A stretch of DNA of 64,000 nucleotides, taken from positions 70,421,501 through 70,485,500 of the forward strand of contig CM060842.1 of the NCBI GenBank assembly GCA_030762175.1. Reading direction: 5' to 3'. Shown one piece after another: positions 30,842-41,939 of the stretch (the first letter of the stretch is position 1; each line of letters begins with the position of its first letter). The DNA comes from Metallyticus violacea (lineage: Eukaryota; Arthropoda; Insecta; Mantodea; Metallyticidae). A program made the translations under genes and the position numbers. The notes under the pieces were generated by a model that was not told the origin of the DNA, did no database searches, and worked only from the letters and a program-made list of their open reading frames with translations.

Positions 30842-32271
30842 GGGTCATTTAAAAACTCTTGAAATGAAGCAAAAAATGACAGCATAGCTTTTTGAAATTA
30901 TTCTTATTTTTCAACATAGTCTCCCTTGACACTAATTCACTTTGTCCATTTATGCTCCACCAAGGAATTTTCTCAGTTTAGGGAAAGATGGGAGGCCAAT
31001 GGAGCCCTACCGCAATGGGTGGCCAAGGTCATTAAGGCACAGACTTGTGAGCGGGAGGTCTGGGTTCGAATACTGCCAGGACCGTCCTCCCTGACAGGTT
31101 TTTTCCAAGTTTTCCTCAGTTCTCATAAATGGCAAATGCCAGAGAGGTAACCTAAACTTAGGCCTGGAATGATTCCTTCCTTAAAAATAAATCCTTTCCC
31201 AATTTGTCATTTCATCTCATGTATCATCATTGTCCATCGCCTGTGGTGCCTCTGTAGCAAAACCAGGCGTTAAACACTATTCATTCATTTCAATGGAGCC
31301 CAGTCAAGAAAAAAGGCAGATGTGGCAGCATATCATACCCTAATTCATTGTTTTTTGCCATTGCGACAGTACATGTATGAGGGCGATCATTGTATTATTG
31401 CAAAATGACTTTCTTCTTTAATTAATTCGACCTTTTCTTGCATATTTTTGTCTTCAATAAGTAGAAAAGATTAGCATATTATGTTCCAGTGGGAACATAA
31501 TTAGCACAACACTCTTGGCATCCCAGAAAACTTATATCTTCCCGGCCGATTTCACACACTTGGCCTTCTATGGTGGTGTAGAATGGTAATGCTTCCATTG
31601 TTTAGACGGCTGTTTTATTTTAGATGTGTAGTTGTGCACCCATGCTTCATCATTGATAAATAAATATAATTATAAATTGATGCATAAAGTTGACAGAATG
31701 TTTCTGAAAATGGGTAACATTTATCTGAGATTTTTGCACTCTGATTCTTTTTTGGTCTTGAATCAGTAGTTGTAGCACCCATCTTGTGAATAATTTTTCA
31801 AGCATATGAAATTTGTTTTCCCCTGAAATGCCCAAGACTTCAGCAATTTCAAACATCTTTAATTACTGATACTCCAAAACCACATCGTGCACCTTAGCAA
31901 TAATTTCTGATGTGACTGATTTTGGTTTCTTGCAAGCTTTCACTGCCACTTTAAACTCAGTGGTCCACTTAGAAACAGGTGAAAATTATGGTGTAGTATC
32001 CCCTAGAGTGTTTGCTCTATCTGTATAATTTTCTGTTATATTCCTTTCTTTACCAAGCACGTAATAAATGCACAATGTTCAATATTTGCCTTTTTTCTCC
32101 ATTAACACATGTCTGCACTGCAACAAACAGCTATAGGTATTACAATTCTTGATCAATCCATGTATTATTACACAATGTTTATATGGAAGATGGTGGGTTT
32201 TGATTACAAAACTACTTCGGAATTGCTGCTGCTATCTGTGGATCATTTCAAGAACTTTTCAAATGACCCCC
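30842..32271 (-). mobile_element. Mariner remnant (minus), interrupted by a SINE
   Basis: Inverted ends gggtcatttaaaaactcttg (30842) and the complement of caagaacttttcaaatgacc (32250-32269) define a mariner. Minus-strand transposase residues survive in broken frames: HKWVHNYTSKIK-like near 31620, a block near 31480-31560, and NELGYDMLPHLPFF at 31300-31370, matching the HDNAxxH...LxHPPYSPDLAP region. A tRNA-SINE (31008-31290) is inserted with a duplicated caatggagccc. Confidence 0.85.
31008..31290 (+). mobile_element. SINE-A copy 1 (tRNA-derived) with 11-bp TSD
   Basis: Flanked by caatggagccc at 30997-31007 and 31291-31301. The head has an A box (gggtggccaaggtc) and a B box (gggttcgaata) from a tRNA promoter; the body has ctaaacttaggcctggaatg, and the 3' end cctgtggtgcctctgtagca then ttaaacactattcattcatt. 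283 bp. Same family at 33010, 42795 and 63014. Confidence 0.95.
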
Positions 32272-32652
32272 ATTATAAAAAAATGTAAATAAAGTTCATA
32301 TTATATTTATTTTTTCTGTATAACAAAAAGTATAATTATGACAAAGGAAGTAACTATATCTGGGACCGGCAGTATTTTTCCCACTCACTATGGGCACATC
32401 ACAACTACATCATTGATAAATGCATTGTGTCACTTCAGTTTTATATTCTTGCTAAACACTTAACCTTTAGCAGGCAGGAGCAATCTTGCTATATTTTACT
32501 TGTTTGGACATATTTTCTGTAAACATTATTTGAGTATATAAACATTCATCAACAATGCTTTGGCCTAAGTCCATTAATATAAGAATTATAAAATGAAAGC
32601 TATTAATTCTAGAAGTCTTAATCTAAGGTTATCATCTACTTGATTGTTGCAG
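32272..32652. other. Intron directly upstream of THOC2 exon b
   Basis: No transposon recognised. A polypyrimidine-poor acceptor region ends in ttgttgcag at 32652. Confidence 0.6.
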
Positions 32653-32924
32653 ATTCTCCTTCAGATTCAAATATATGATAACTTGATAAATCCTGTGGTG
32701 GATTCACTGAAGTACCTGACCAGCCTTTCATATGATGTATTGGGCTATTGTTTAGTAGAATCACTAGCAGCAACAGATCGAGATCGTGTGAAGGATGACG
32801 ACACATCAATATCATTATGGTTACAGAGCCTTGCATCATTCTGTGGTGCTGTCTTCAAAAAATACAATATTGAGCTTACAGGATTGTTACAATATGTTGC
32901 AAATCAATTAAAAGCTCAGAAAAG
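32653..32924 (+). CDS. THOC2: THOC2 exon b
   Basis: Second visible exon. Translation starts [20 protein letters not shown] and includes [38 protein letters not shown] and [13 protein letters not shown], almost word for word the conserved core of animal THOC2 (the region of the Thoc2 family domain). The phase-0 start follows LFDY of the previous exon across a 23.4-kb intron full of PLEs. It ends with the two bases AG of a serine codon before donor GTAAAG. Strong purifying selection is evident in contrast with the surrounding decayed elements. Confidence 0.98.
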
Positions 32925-33217
32925 GTAAAGAATACATTGTCACAATAAGATGTCATTAATGAAAATACTTTTAATTACAATTAATGTAGTTACTTATTCA
33001 TTTAATACCGCCATGGGTGGCTAAGGTCGTTAACGCGCAGAATTGTTAGCGGAAGATCTGGGGTTCAATTCCTGCCAGAATTGTCCTCTTACATTTTTTT
33101 CCCCAGTCCTCATAAATGGTAATGCCATGGAGGTACCCTAAACTTAGGCCTGGAATGCTTCCTTTCCTTTAAAAAAAAAAAAAAATCCTTCCTTAATTTA
33201 TCATTTCACTTTATGTA

Positions 33218-34468
33218 CAAGGGTAGGGTTTATAAGTTTCCAGCCTCACCTATAAGAACCCTTCACAAAATCCTTATCTGGTGTCATACCTCATCTATTA
33301 AGTAAATGATTGCAACTGTAAATTCTGCTCTGCTGTGTTCAGTCGTTCAAATATAGTTGCATAAAGAAGGCTATGTGTAGAATATTGTGACATGTTCAAA
33401 ATGGAGTATCTAGCTGTTATTAATTTTTCATAAAAGAAAGACTTACTCCAAATAAAATAAAACAACAATTGGAAGGTGTAAATGGGGAAGTATTCCCCTC
33501 ATATTCTACCATAAAAGAATGAGCCAAACTTTTTCGAATGGGTCGAGAAAGCATTAAAGACGAGCATGCAGGTTGGCCCTTGGAAGTGCTCACTCCTAAA
33601 GACATTGCTCATGTGAGAGGAGAAATTATGGAAGATCGGTGGCTCAAAGTTACAGAAATAGCAGCAAGGTTGGGCCTTTCTAAAACAACAGTTCTTCAAA
33701 TTATTCATGAACTGCAAGATGAATGCCTAGACTTCTTTTCTCAGTCATAAAGCAGCAGTAAGTGTCATCTATTGTTAGGCATTTTTGCAGTTCTGTCGTG
33801 GCAATGAGAGAGAAGTTGTGCAAACCATTTTTACAGGAGATGAAACTGTCGTCCTCTACTATGATCCCTTGGCCAAAAGAGAATCAATGGAGTGGCGTAA
33901 ACCTGGCAAAGCACTGCCTCTAAAGGCCTAGGTCACTCAGTCAACCAAGAAGATCATGGCCACAATCTTTTGGGACTGTGAAGGAATACTCTTCATTGAC
34001 TTCATGGAGAGGAGGACATCACAGAGGAGGGAGTACTATGCTGGCCTACTGCACAGACTACGTGCTTCCATCAAAGAGAATAAAGCTGAGTGGTGGTGTG
34101 CACCTTCTTCATGACAATGTGCCTGTGCACACAGCTCTTGTTGCAAAGGAAGCTGTGAAGAAATGTGGCTTCAAGGACATCAACCATCTTCCCTATAGCT
34201 CAGATCTAGCTCCCAGTGACTATTTCCTCTTCTCAAAACTCAAGAAGGTCCTTCCAGGAAGGAAATTTAATTGTGGCGAAGAAGTGTTGGATGCTGTTTA
34301 TGCCCAATTTGCAGACAAGACTTCTGACTATTTTGGGTAGGGTATTGAAATGTAAATTCAAAGATGTGAATGTAATAAAGGGTAACTATATATAAAATTC
34401 AAATATGGTTTTTGCCTTTTATTATATCTAGAAAATGGTTGGACTGGAAATTTATGGACCTACTCTCG
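33218..34468 (+). mobile_element. Mariner (1251 bp) with TIRs, inserted at TA in SINE-A
   Basis: TA duplicates at 33216-33217 and 34469-34470. Imperfect inverted ends (caagggtaggg...ataagtttccag and, inverted, cgagagtagg...ataaatttccag). The transposase runs in broken frames from about 33400: a helix-turn-helix with KVTEIAARLGLSKTTV (33538-33750), GDETVVLYYDPLAKRESMEW near 33840, IFWDCEGIL near 33970, LLHDNVPVHTALVAKEAVKK and LPYSSDLAPSDYFLFSKLKK (33978-34340). Catalytic acids of the DD34D triad are visible in GDE, HDN and LAPSD. At least three frameshifts make it inactive. Confidence 0.93.
33400..34345 (+). pseudogene. Mariner transposase
   Basis: N-terminal HTH, then the DDE/D catalytic core described for the element at 33218-34468. 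Frames change between 33750, 33960 and 33978. The final frame (33978-34340) retains the D-x34-D spacing region ending in GEEVLDAVYAQFADKTSDYF. Role when intact: cut-and-paste transposition into TA. Confidence 0.92.
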
Positions 34469-34486
34469 TATCATCAATGTCACTGC

Positions 34487-34509
34487 TTTTTTTTCTTTTT
34501 TTTTTCTTT

Positions 34510-34571
<62 letters not shown>

Positions 34572-34813
34572 GATGCTCTTTAACATCCCGGGTCATCAGC
34601 GTCCCATTCAATTTCGGGCGTGAAACCGCCGACAAATTTTGCTCAGAGGCCTCTCTTTCAGGCTTGAGGTTCTTTTTCGTGCCGTAAATGTACGACATGG
34701 CACCCACGGCTTTACTTCGCTTCCGATGGAAGCCATGCTTAGGATTTTTACCCCCAAAAAAATCCATCTGTCCTGACCGGGTTCGAACCCGCGATCTTGG
34801 GTATAGGAGGCAA
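34487..34813 (-). mobile_element. SINE-B copy 1 (tRNA-derived)
   Basis: Minus orientation. Its A-tail is the long T/TTTC tract at 34487-34569. The body includes the catcagcgtcccattcaattt, cgtgccgtaaatgtac and ggaagccatgcttaggattt blocks, and the tRNA B box is at about 34784-34795 (ggttcgaaccc, seen in both orientations). Flanks tcactgc at 34480-34486 and 34814-34820 form a 7-bp duplication inside SINE-A. The tRNA head is truncated relative to the copy at 49251. Confidence 0.88.
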
Positions 34814-34863
34814 TCACTGCCTGTGATGCCTCAGTAGTTAAAAGGGACATTAAGCACTATCCA

Positions 34864-35727
34864 AAAAAGGTGGGGCACACATATATATATATATATGCTT
34901 ATTGTTTTATTGGCAGTGAAACTTGGTAAAGTGTGGGACAAACCTTGATAACCTCTCTCCGTCCATTGGGATACAAAGTATATGTTATTGTCGCATTTGT
35001 CTAAACAGTAACAAGCTATCACGAGATACATGATAATTCTCCAGCATTGCCATTGTTACTTATACACATCAAAGACCAGACAGAAGCTATGAAGTTTCCT
35101 GTTTATCAAATCAAAAATATCTAAAGGTGCCTTAATTAATAAATTAATAATTATTTACTCTCACTACTACACTATTTCTGTTAGCACTAAATACATACTG
35201 AAAGAGAATGCAAAGATATGACAACTTTTCCCTGAGTAAACTCTGTTACACCTCATTCCTCATGCATATCATATCAACATATAAGTAAATTATTGGATAA
35301 CTATAGTCTCAGTTACAGAAAAAAGGCCATAAAGGCTTGTCCTGTAGTATATACAAATTATCTAGCATAGTTAAAAAATATAAATTACAATTGTTTTAAT
35401 TGCTATATTTTCGGTAATAGTTATATAATATACACATTTACAATGGTTAAATTAATTTTCTTATGCCATACTTAGAATGATATTTCTTTATCTGTAGTTT
35501 ACTAACTTTTTGTCCCTTTTCTATTTCCATATGCTTTGTGTGTGTTTGTTTATATGTAAAAAAATTAAATATAAAGTACACTCTTGGAACAATGTAGCTA
35601 AAATAACAAGACCAAGGGAAGCAAAATTAGAAAAATATTTAAATATTAACGTTAGGTATCTATATTTCCAGCTGCTTATGTTGTTCAAAGGCAGAAGACA
35701 AGTGGTTCGAAACATAGCAACATTTTT
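34864..35727. other. AT-rich intron, nothing recognised
   Basis: Short AT dinucleotide run near 34881-34896, otherwise no recognisable element. Confidence 0.5.
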
Positions 35728-36341
35728 TTGAAGAAGTCACTCAAATTTCACTAGTTTTATTCCACTTACTTGGACATGTTTCAAAGGCAAATTTCCTTCA
35801 TCGTCAGCATGGTTCCACTGTCAGCTTTCCAGCATGGTATTAAGATGTCGCTCTTTGGATTTTATAAACTTTTTGATGAGGTTGCTGTTATTTGGAAGAT
35901 CAAAATAACTAAATTTTCTTTGTTTTCATTCAAGAATATATGTTCCCTCACCGATAATTCTATTGGTTTTTGAAGAGCTTTTAAAAGTTTTGGTTCATTT
36001 TGGAACTCGTGGTTTTCTTGCCTGAAATGGTACGCTACCGCTGATTTTTCCATGTGTTTATATTTTACACTTCTCATGTGTTCCTTAAACCGTATGGAAA
36101 TGTTCCTTTTTGTTTTACCTATATATTTATTATTGCAGTCTTTGCAACTGATTTCATAAATGCCTGATTGTTTTGCTGGCAGGATTTTGTCCTTTGTGTT
36201 GGTTTTTAGGAGGATATCTTTTTCTTGACCAGATCTGTTGTGTAGCCATGATTTTTGGATATTCCAATTTGTATTCTGGCTCATTTACTGGTAGGTTTGT
36301 TAATCTGAATGTGAGGCTATTGAGTGACTTCTTCAAAAATA
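35728..36341 (-). pseudogene. PLE-7: 5'-truncated PLE (GIY-YIG + tail)
   Basis: Minus strand. Linker NSLTFRLTNLPVNEPEYKLE near 36300, GIY-YIG SGIYEISCKDCNNKYIGKTK near 36180-36120, RFKEHMRSVKYKHMEKSAVA near 36070, HFRQENHEFQNEPKLLKALQ, and the end LSVREHIFLNENKENLVILI (35862-36284 frame is nearly intact). Closest to PLE-1/PLE-3. No RT is present, so this is a 5'-truncated insert. Its two ends carry the inverted 16-mer tgaagaagtcactcaa (35728 side) and its complement (36322 side). Confidence 0.92.
35773..35807 (-). ncRNA. Hammerhead-like core (PLE-7 tail)
   Basis: Minus strand: CTGACGA, stem II AAGG/CCTTT around AAATTTG, GAAAC, ACATGT palindrome, GTC. The core residues are all consensus. Stem I not evident. 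Confidence 0.6.
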
Positions 36342-36494
36342 ATTTGTTTTACTATTAAAAGTGTTTTATTATTTCTGCTTCTTTTGTTCTTGTTATATAT
36401 AAAAATCATGAACTAGGATATTTTTGTTGTAGATAAATAAATCAAATGCACCAAATGGAATAAAACAGTGCATTTCGGGTCTGTTAAGGAAGTA

Positions 36495-38423
36495 CTGTAT
36501 TTGCTCACCTATAACGCTCCCTCCTAATTTTCAAAGATTATCTGGGGGGGGAAAAAACATTCACATAAAATCTTTCAAATAGCCAGGGAGAAAGTAATTT
36601 CTGCTAATGATAAAACCCCACTTCTGCAACACATGTACATTGATCTTTGGTTACTCTCTTCCCCCATCTTAGATTTCTCAATGCCCTTCCAACTTCAGCA
36701 TCCTGATTCCCGCTTTTAGTGTGCATAATGGATAATTTGGAAGCATCTAGTACACAAGCAGGTGGGAAAATAATTAAGAGATCGAGTTTTACATCATCCT
36801 TCAAGCTAAATGTGTTGTAATGTGCTGGAAAAAATGGAGTGAGAGCACCTAGTTGCAAATATGAAGTGCAGCTGTGTATGATTCGTCATTGGCATAACCA
36901 GAGAGACAAATTATTGAGAGCAAAAAAGACATCTAAATCCTTGAAGAAAGGGAAATATGAAAATGTGGATGAAAAAGTATTGGAGTGAGTTACAGAAACA
37001 AGAGATAATTGCAATGCTGTAACTCACGAAATGATGCAGTTTAAATGACTTGAAATTGCATAGACTTTTGGTATTGCAGGAAACAATTGTAAAGCAAGTA
37101 GAGTTGCATTTTAAATCGCTTGAAATTGCACAGACTTTTGGTATTGCAGGAAACAATTTTAAAGCAAGTAGAGGCTGGGCAGAACAATTTATGTACGGTA
37201 AAAAACTAAGTTTGCGGAGGCAGACATCACTATCTCAGCAACTTCCATCAGATTATACTGACAAAGTACTTGCATTTCATCGCTTTGTTTTAAGACTTCG
37301 AGAAGAGCACAGTTTCTGTCATCTCAAATTGGAAACGCTGATCAGATGCCACTATTCTTTAATATGTTGTCAAATACAACAATAAACATTCTAATAAAAA
37401 CTACTGGAACTGAAAAACTACAATGTACTGTGATGTTAGCAATGACTGCTGAATGCAGAAAGTATCCCCTATATTAAATTTTTGAAAGGAAAATCCTGCC
37501 AAAAGAAGACTAGGGTCCAAGAGAAAAGTTGGACAGATGCTGAATTAATGAAGGACTGTTAAAGATAGAGTGGGAATGTCAGCCAGAGACCCTGTTGAAC
37601 AAGAAGTCTGTACTAGTGTTAGCTTCCATGGCCACTTGGCGAATGCTGTGAAAAAGCAAATGAACATGAGCGAATCTATCCAGCCATCATTCCAGTAGGT
37701 CTTACATCAATTTTACCTCCATTGGACGTGTCCATAAATAAGCCATTTGAAGCTCATGTCAGAATGTTCTACGCAAATTGGATGGTAAATGACAAGCGCA
37801 AAATGACAAAGGGATGCAAGATCAAACGAGCATCCTTTCGTGTAATATGCAAGTGGATCGTAAGGGCATGGGGACTGATCACTCCCGGCATTGAGAACAG
37901 GAATTTTTTCTGCTTAGAATAGAAATGAAGATAATCTATGGCGAGGGAAGTGGAGTGAAAATGAGGACATGGACCATTCTAGTGACTATGAAAGCAGCGA
38001 CAGTGCCACTGAAAGATTTTGAATACACTGGCGCAAAAGGTAAGAAGAAATGAATTGTAATACCTAGTTAAATTCTGTTGTTTAATAGAAGTTACTCGAT
38101 ACTAGAATGAAATATTTTTATTTCAGGCAGGTTGTGCATGGTGACATAGCAATGCCACACAGCCTTGAACATTTCATGGCACTTAGTCATGTGACCAATC
38201 GATTGCAGTAATGCAGGAATAAGCAATTCTTTGAATGTATTAATATCACTTTTTGCCTAGATAAAGTATATAATTAAATATTTGTGTTGATTTCCTTGTT
38301 ATGCTTTTGAAACATGTCAACCTAACCTGTATTTTGTGAATTTTTCACCTATCATACCCTTCCTATTTTTGAAGATGGAAATAAGGGGGAAGGAAAGAGG
38401 ATGTTATAGGCAAGTAAATATGG
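36495..38423 (+). mobile_element. Pogo/Tigger-like DNA transposon (1.93 kb) with TIRs
   Basis: TA at 36493-36494 and 38424-38425. Inverted ends ctgtatttgctcacctataa (36495) and, from the other end, ccatatttacttgcctataa. The interior is a decayed pogo-type DDE transposase. TIRs with a CCTATAAC core and TA targets fit the pogo/Tigger branch of the Tc1/mariner superfamily. Confidence 0.88.
36900..38030 (+). pseudogene. Pogo/Tigger-like (CENP-B-type) transposase
   Basis: Broken plus-strand frames: a CENP-B-like DNA-binding part with FGIAGNNFKASRGWAEQFM (37070-37190), LSLRRQTSLSQQLPSDYTDK and FHRFVLRLREEHSF (37200-37320), a first acid region NADQMPLFFNM near 37340, KPFEAHVRMFYANWMVN (37722-37922) and KRASFRVICKWIVRAWGLI. 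This matches Jerky/Tigger-type transposases derived from pogo elements. A partial tandem duplication near 37025-37160 (gcatagacttttggtattgc and a near copy) has disrupted the N-terminal domain. Not functional. Confidence 0.88.
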
Positions 38424-38734
38424 TATGTATTGTATATATAGGGATGTTTTTAATAAAGAAAAAATGTTTACAATATCTTTCTATATGCATTGAGGAAATA
38501 TTGCAGTCTTAAAATCTGAAGTAAATTCCAGGAATGCAAAATTGGGGTTATAAATATTTTTAAAATGTATGGAATAAAGTTGATATAATTTTGTATTGAA
38601 TAGATAATTTTCAGCAAGTGTAAACTTTCTTTGAGTGTTGACAGTACAGCGGGAAAACATTTTCACTACTAAACACTAAATGGTGTAATTAGCATTTCTT
38701 GGCAAAATTAAACTGCTGAGTTTAAATTATGAGG

Positions 38735-39976
38735 ACTAGGCAATAAAGATTAAGAATAATATTTTTTACTTACAAAGCACACAAGGCAGGGTAAGGCCTT
38801 TTTTTTTTTTTAAGTAGTTTTCATTAACTTGCACTTGGCTCAATGTGTCTGCCAGTACTGGAAGACTTGCTAGAAACCATTTTTTGGACATTGTCTTCAG
38901 AACCACTTCTGCCTTTTTCATGGCACCAATGATGAACCAAAATGCTGGCCCTGCAGCTCATTTTTGAGTCAGGGAAACAGAAAAAAGTCTAAAGCACCTA
39001 GGTTCAGGGTGCATGGAGAGTGGGGCACACCTTTTATGTTTCCTCTGGACAAATGTTGAGCAACAACATTGCAAATGTGAGAGCATGCATTGTCATGGTG
39101 AAGACACCAATAAGGTGGATGCAGATCAATAAATTTTCGTCAGATGTGTTCAGCCAGGATGCTGAAAACAGTCTTAAAACACTCCCCATTAATCATTTGT
39201 GAGATGACTTCATGTTGATAAGTCAAAAGAATGAAATCACCATAACCTTTCCTGCCATCCAAACAACCTTGGACTTCTTTGTTGCTGCAGAACCGGTGAT
39301 TTCCAAACTGAGCTCACCTTTTTACTTTCGGGATGTTAATGGTGAAACCAAGTCTCATCATCTGCAATGATGGAATTCAGGTATGCCTCACTATGCTGTG
39401 CTATCAGATGCTGAATCTTGCAAAACAGTCCACTCTCTCCATCTTCTGTTCAGGTGTCAGCAATCTCAGCACCCATCTGGCACAGATGCATCTCCTTTGT
39501 AAGCAGTCATGCAAAATGGTAATCATTGCCCTAGGTAATATGTAACAAGTGTGGCAGTCTATCCACTGTTATTGGTCGATTTTCTGGAACAATAACAGCA
39601 GCTGTGTTAATCATGGTCTTATTCACTGCAATGGCCAGAGCACTAGATCGCCATGTTTTGTTGTTGAAACTTAGTCCTCCTTAACTCATGTAAGTGCGAT
39701 TGATGGTGGCAGAACATCATTGCCATATGCTTCCTTACTGGATTCCTGCAGTCAGAACCAAAATTTTAGATAGCATACTACTAGGTATAAAGTGACTATT
39801 TTATACAGCCATGGCAAACACTTGCTGTTTGATGGTATGTTGTACTAAGAAGCATGCACATATGTGCTCCCAGTTTTTTTCACCAATTAGGTCTGTTCTT
39901 TTGAAAAATTGTTTCACCACAAATTAAAATGTCTTGTGAGAAAAAAAATAATTCTCAATCTTTATTGAGTAGCCCT
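38735..39976 (-). mobile_element. Mariner remnant (minus)
   Basis: Ends near 38741 (caataaagattaagaataat) and near 39970 (inverted caataaagattgagaattat) form inverted repeats about 1.24 kb apart. Minus-strand frames between read a HHDNACSHICNVVAQHL-like block (near 39105), a LNLGALDFFLFP block (near 39000) and an EDNVQKMVSSKSSSTG-like end. These correspond to HHDNAxxH and LAPxDFFLFP of mariner transposases. Heavily decayed. Confidence 0.75.
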
Positions 39977-40697
39977 TATATGTTTTCCTTGAAATAGTAC
40001 CATTGGGAGCATTTCTGCAGAAATTGTTAATTATACGTTTTTCAGAATTTCCCACAGTTCTTTTTATATTGTTTTGGCACTTTTCTTGCTTAACAATTCA
40101 TTCCTGTGTAAAGCAACCCATGGGTTTAAAGTTCAAGGACTGAGGCTTCTTCTCTGGTAGTATAAGTGCAATGGTATATCTAAATTTAGAAAGTTTCAGA
40201 ATGAAGTTTGGAGAGCCAGCTAATATTTTATCTGAACATTTCATTGCTTTGATCTGGATGAAATAAAAGTCAGAAAAAATATTTATTGTGTTAATGTTTG
40301 GGGGGATTCAGAGAGTAATGGCTTTTTGGAGGAGAGAAAATAAAGAAATGCCTGATTTCTCAATGGTCTAATTTTTTAGGGTTCCATTAGAACTACATTT
40401 TCTATACTTTTAATTTAATGCTAGTTTTGGGTACAGATATATCATTTACATGTATAATGTGAAACTGAAAGGTATAAGATCACAGGCACAGTTTCAGTGG
40501 TGAAAGCTTGCTGCTTTAATCTTTTAATTAAATGTTTTTAGAAAATGACTGCTAAGTAAGATTTTGACATTTAAAAAATCTTGCGCATAGACATATATAT
40601 TTTAAAGCTTTAATTGGAATAAAAGTTAAACATCTCTAAAATAATAATAGTGTTTTAGCTTTTGTTTTGTTTTGATTTAATTTAAAGGTAATGATTA

Positions 40698-40841
40698 ATA
40701 TATCCTACATTAATGTGTTCAGTTGTTCACACTAACTCCACTTACTTTTTTAAGTAACAAAGTTAGTGTGAAAACTAAACACATTAATGTAGGATATATT
40801 ACCACTCCATTGTCTACAGCTTCGTAAGTACAATTTTTACA
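40698..40841 (+). mobile_element. 144-bp palindromic insertion with long TSD
   Basis: Flanked by near-identical taatttaaag(g/-)(t/c)aatgatta at 40678-40697 and 40842-40860. Arms (40698-40747 and 40754-40802) are inverted repeats around a T-rich loop, followed by an unpaired tail (ccactccattgtctacagct then tcgtaagtaca). The tail is the same type-B tail as at 8238 and 17081, inverted. Internal arm sequence (gttcacactaactccactta) matches the arms of the element at 57606-58210. It lies 70 bp upstream of the THOC2 exon at 40912. Confidence 0.88.
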
Positions 40842-40911
40842 TAATTTAAAGCAATGATTAACTTTACTTTTTTATGATTTTTTTATTTTATTTATTTATT
40901 TTTTCTTCTAG

Positions 40912-41029
40912 TTATGACCTTCTTATTTTGAAAGAAATAGTACAAAAGATGGCTGGTATTGAAGCAGCAGAAGAAATGACACCAGAGCAACTGGAAGCAA
41001 TGGCTGGAGGAGAACTTCTTAGGGGAGAA
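40912..41029 (+). CDS. THOC2: THOC2 exon c
   Basis: Third visible exon. The first base T completes the serine codon begun at 32923-32924, then [20 protein letters not shown] and [18 protein letters not shown] follow, matching the conserved [18 protein letters not shown] and MTxEQLEAMxGGExL of THOC2. Acceptor ttcttctag at 40911, donor GTGAGT from 41030, phase 0. The 12.4-kb intron downstream is filled with mariners, a hAT, a PLE and a LINE. Confidence 0.98.
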
Positions 41030-41699
41030 GTGAGTGCATTATAGTAGTAGTGGAAATATTTGAGAAAGTAAGGAAAGGCAGATAAGCCGGCCCATACTAT
41101 ATTAAACAAAGTCGTAGCTAAGCTCTTGTTGGAATCCCTGCAACCAAATATAGATAATCCCAGCTTACATAGTATCAGTTTGCAATGACTGGAAAACAAT
41201 TTCATTTTCAATCATTTACTGGTCATATTGCTATTTTAATGGTTAAACATTTTTTTTTCTTGCATCATATAGTTCCTCTGTGATCTGCATTTTCTAATTC
41301 TCTCAAATGTGTTTTCAATAACTAAATATATGTTAACCAGATAAGTTAAATGGCAGAAGCAAAGCTTTTATGGGGAGAAATGAATTTATCACGTTTATCA
41401 GTCATGAAGACTAGTTAATCATAATGTTGCATAGCATTGTTCAGCAGATGAATTTCTTCCCTGAAGAACTCCGATGTACTATCTATATTGAAACAATCAT
41501 GTGAGGAAATTAGTTAAACAAATTGTGAACTTAGAATGAAAGGATTCTATTACAAGAAAGCTAATTTTACACAAGAGCAATTAGAAATTTGCACTAGATT
41601 ATACTTGAAAGCTACAATCATAATTTAATGTTCTTTTGGCAGTTGTATGTTATCGCGATAATCTATCTTATCTGAAAAATACAGAGCTGAATTATGCAT
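41030..41699. other. Intron, nothing recognised
   Basis: No element or coding signal found. Confidence 0.5.
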
Positions 41700-41939
41700 A
41701 TATATACACAATCAAAAAATAACTACAGTTTTTTATTTCACAGGCTTCATAAATCCTATTTTCAAATTTTTTTTACCTTGTTGGTACACATGTTTCTGAC
41801 CAATGTTGGCGTTTTCAGCTGTTTTGAGTGTTTAGTTTATTGTTGACAGTGGAAAAGGTTAGACGTGTTTTGGTGTGCTCGGCGATTTTTTACTTTCGAA
41901 AAAGACGAATCAAAGAATTGTTTTTGCTTGGAAAATGGA

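Larger units (their letters stand above)
33010..34863 (+). mobile_element. SINE-A copy 2, split by a mariner and by SINE-B
   Basis: SINE-A head at 33010 (ccgccatgggtggctaaggt; B box ggttcaattcc) and body to 33217. The SINE then continues at 34469-34486 (tatcatcaatgtcactgc) and finishes at 34814-34863 (cctgtgatgcctcagtagtt, then ttaagcactat). The first break is a mariner at a TA dinucleotide, the second a minus-strand SINE-B. The three pieces reassemble in order into one SINE-A, giving a clear relative chronology. Confidence 0.88.

Noticed and set aside
34412..34687. Phenylalanine/serine-rich frames across the T-tract
   Set aside because: Artefact of the SINE-B A-tail and TTTC microsatellite.
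34765..34812. tRNA-like B box ggttcgaaccc
   Set aside because: It is the head of a SINE, truncated and without a cloverleaf, so it is not annotated as a tRNA gene. The same holds for the B boxes at 31008, 33010, 42795 and 63014.
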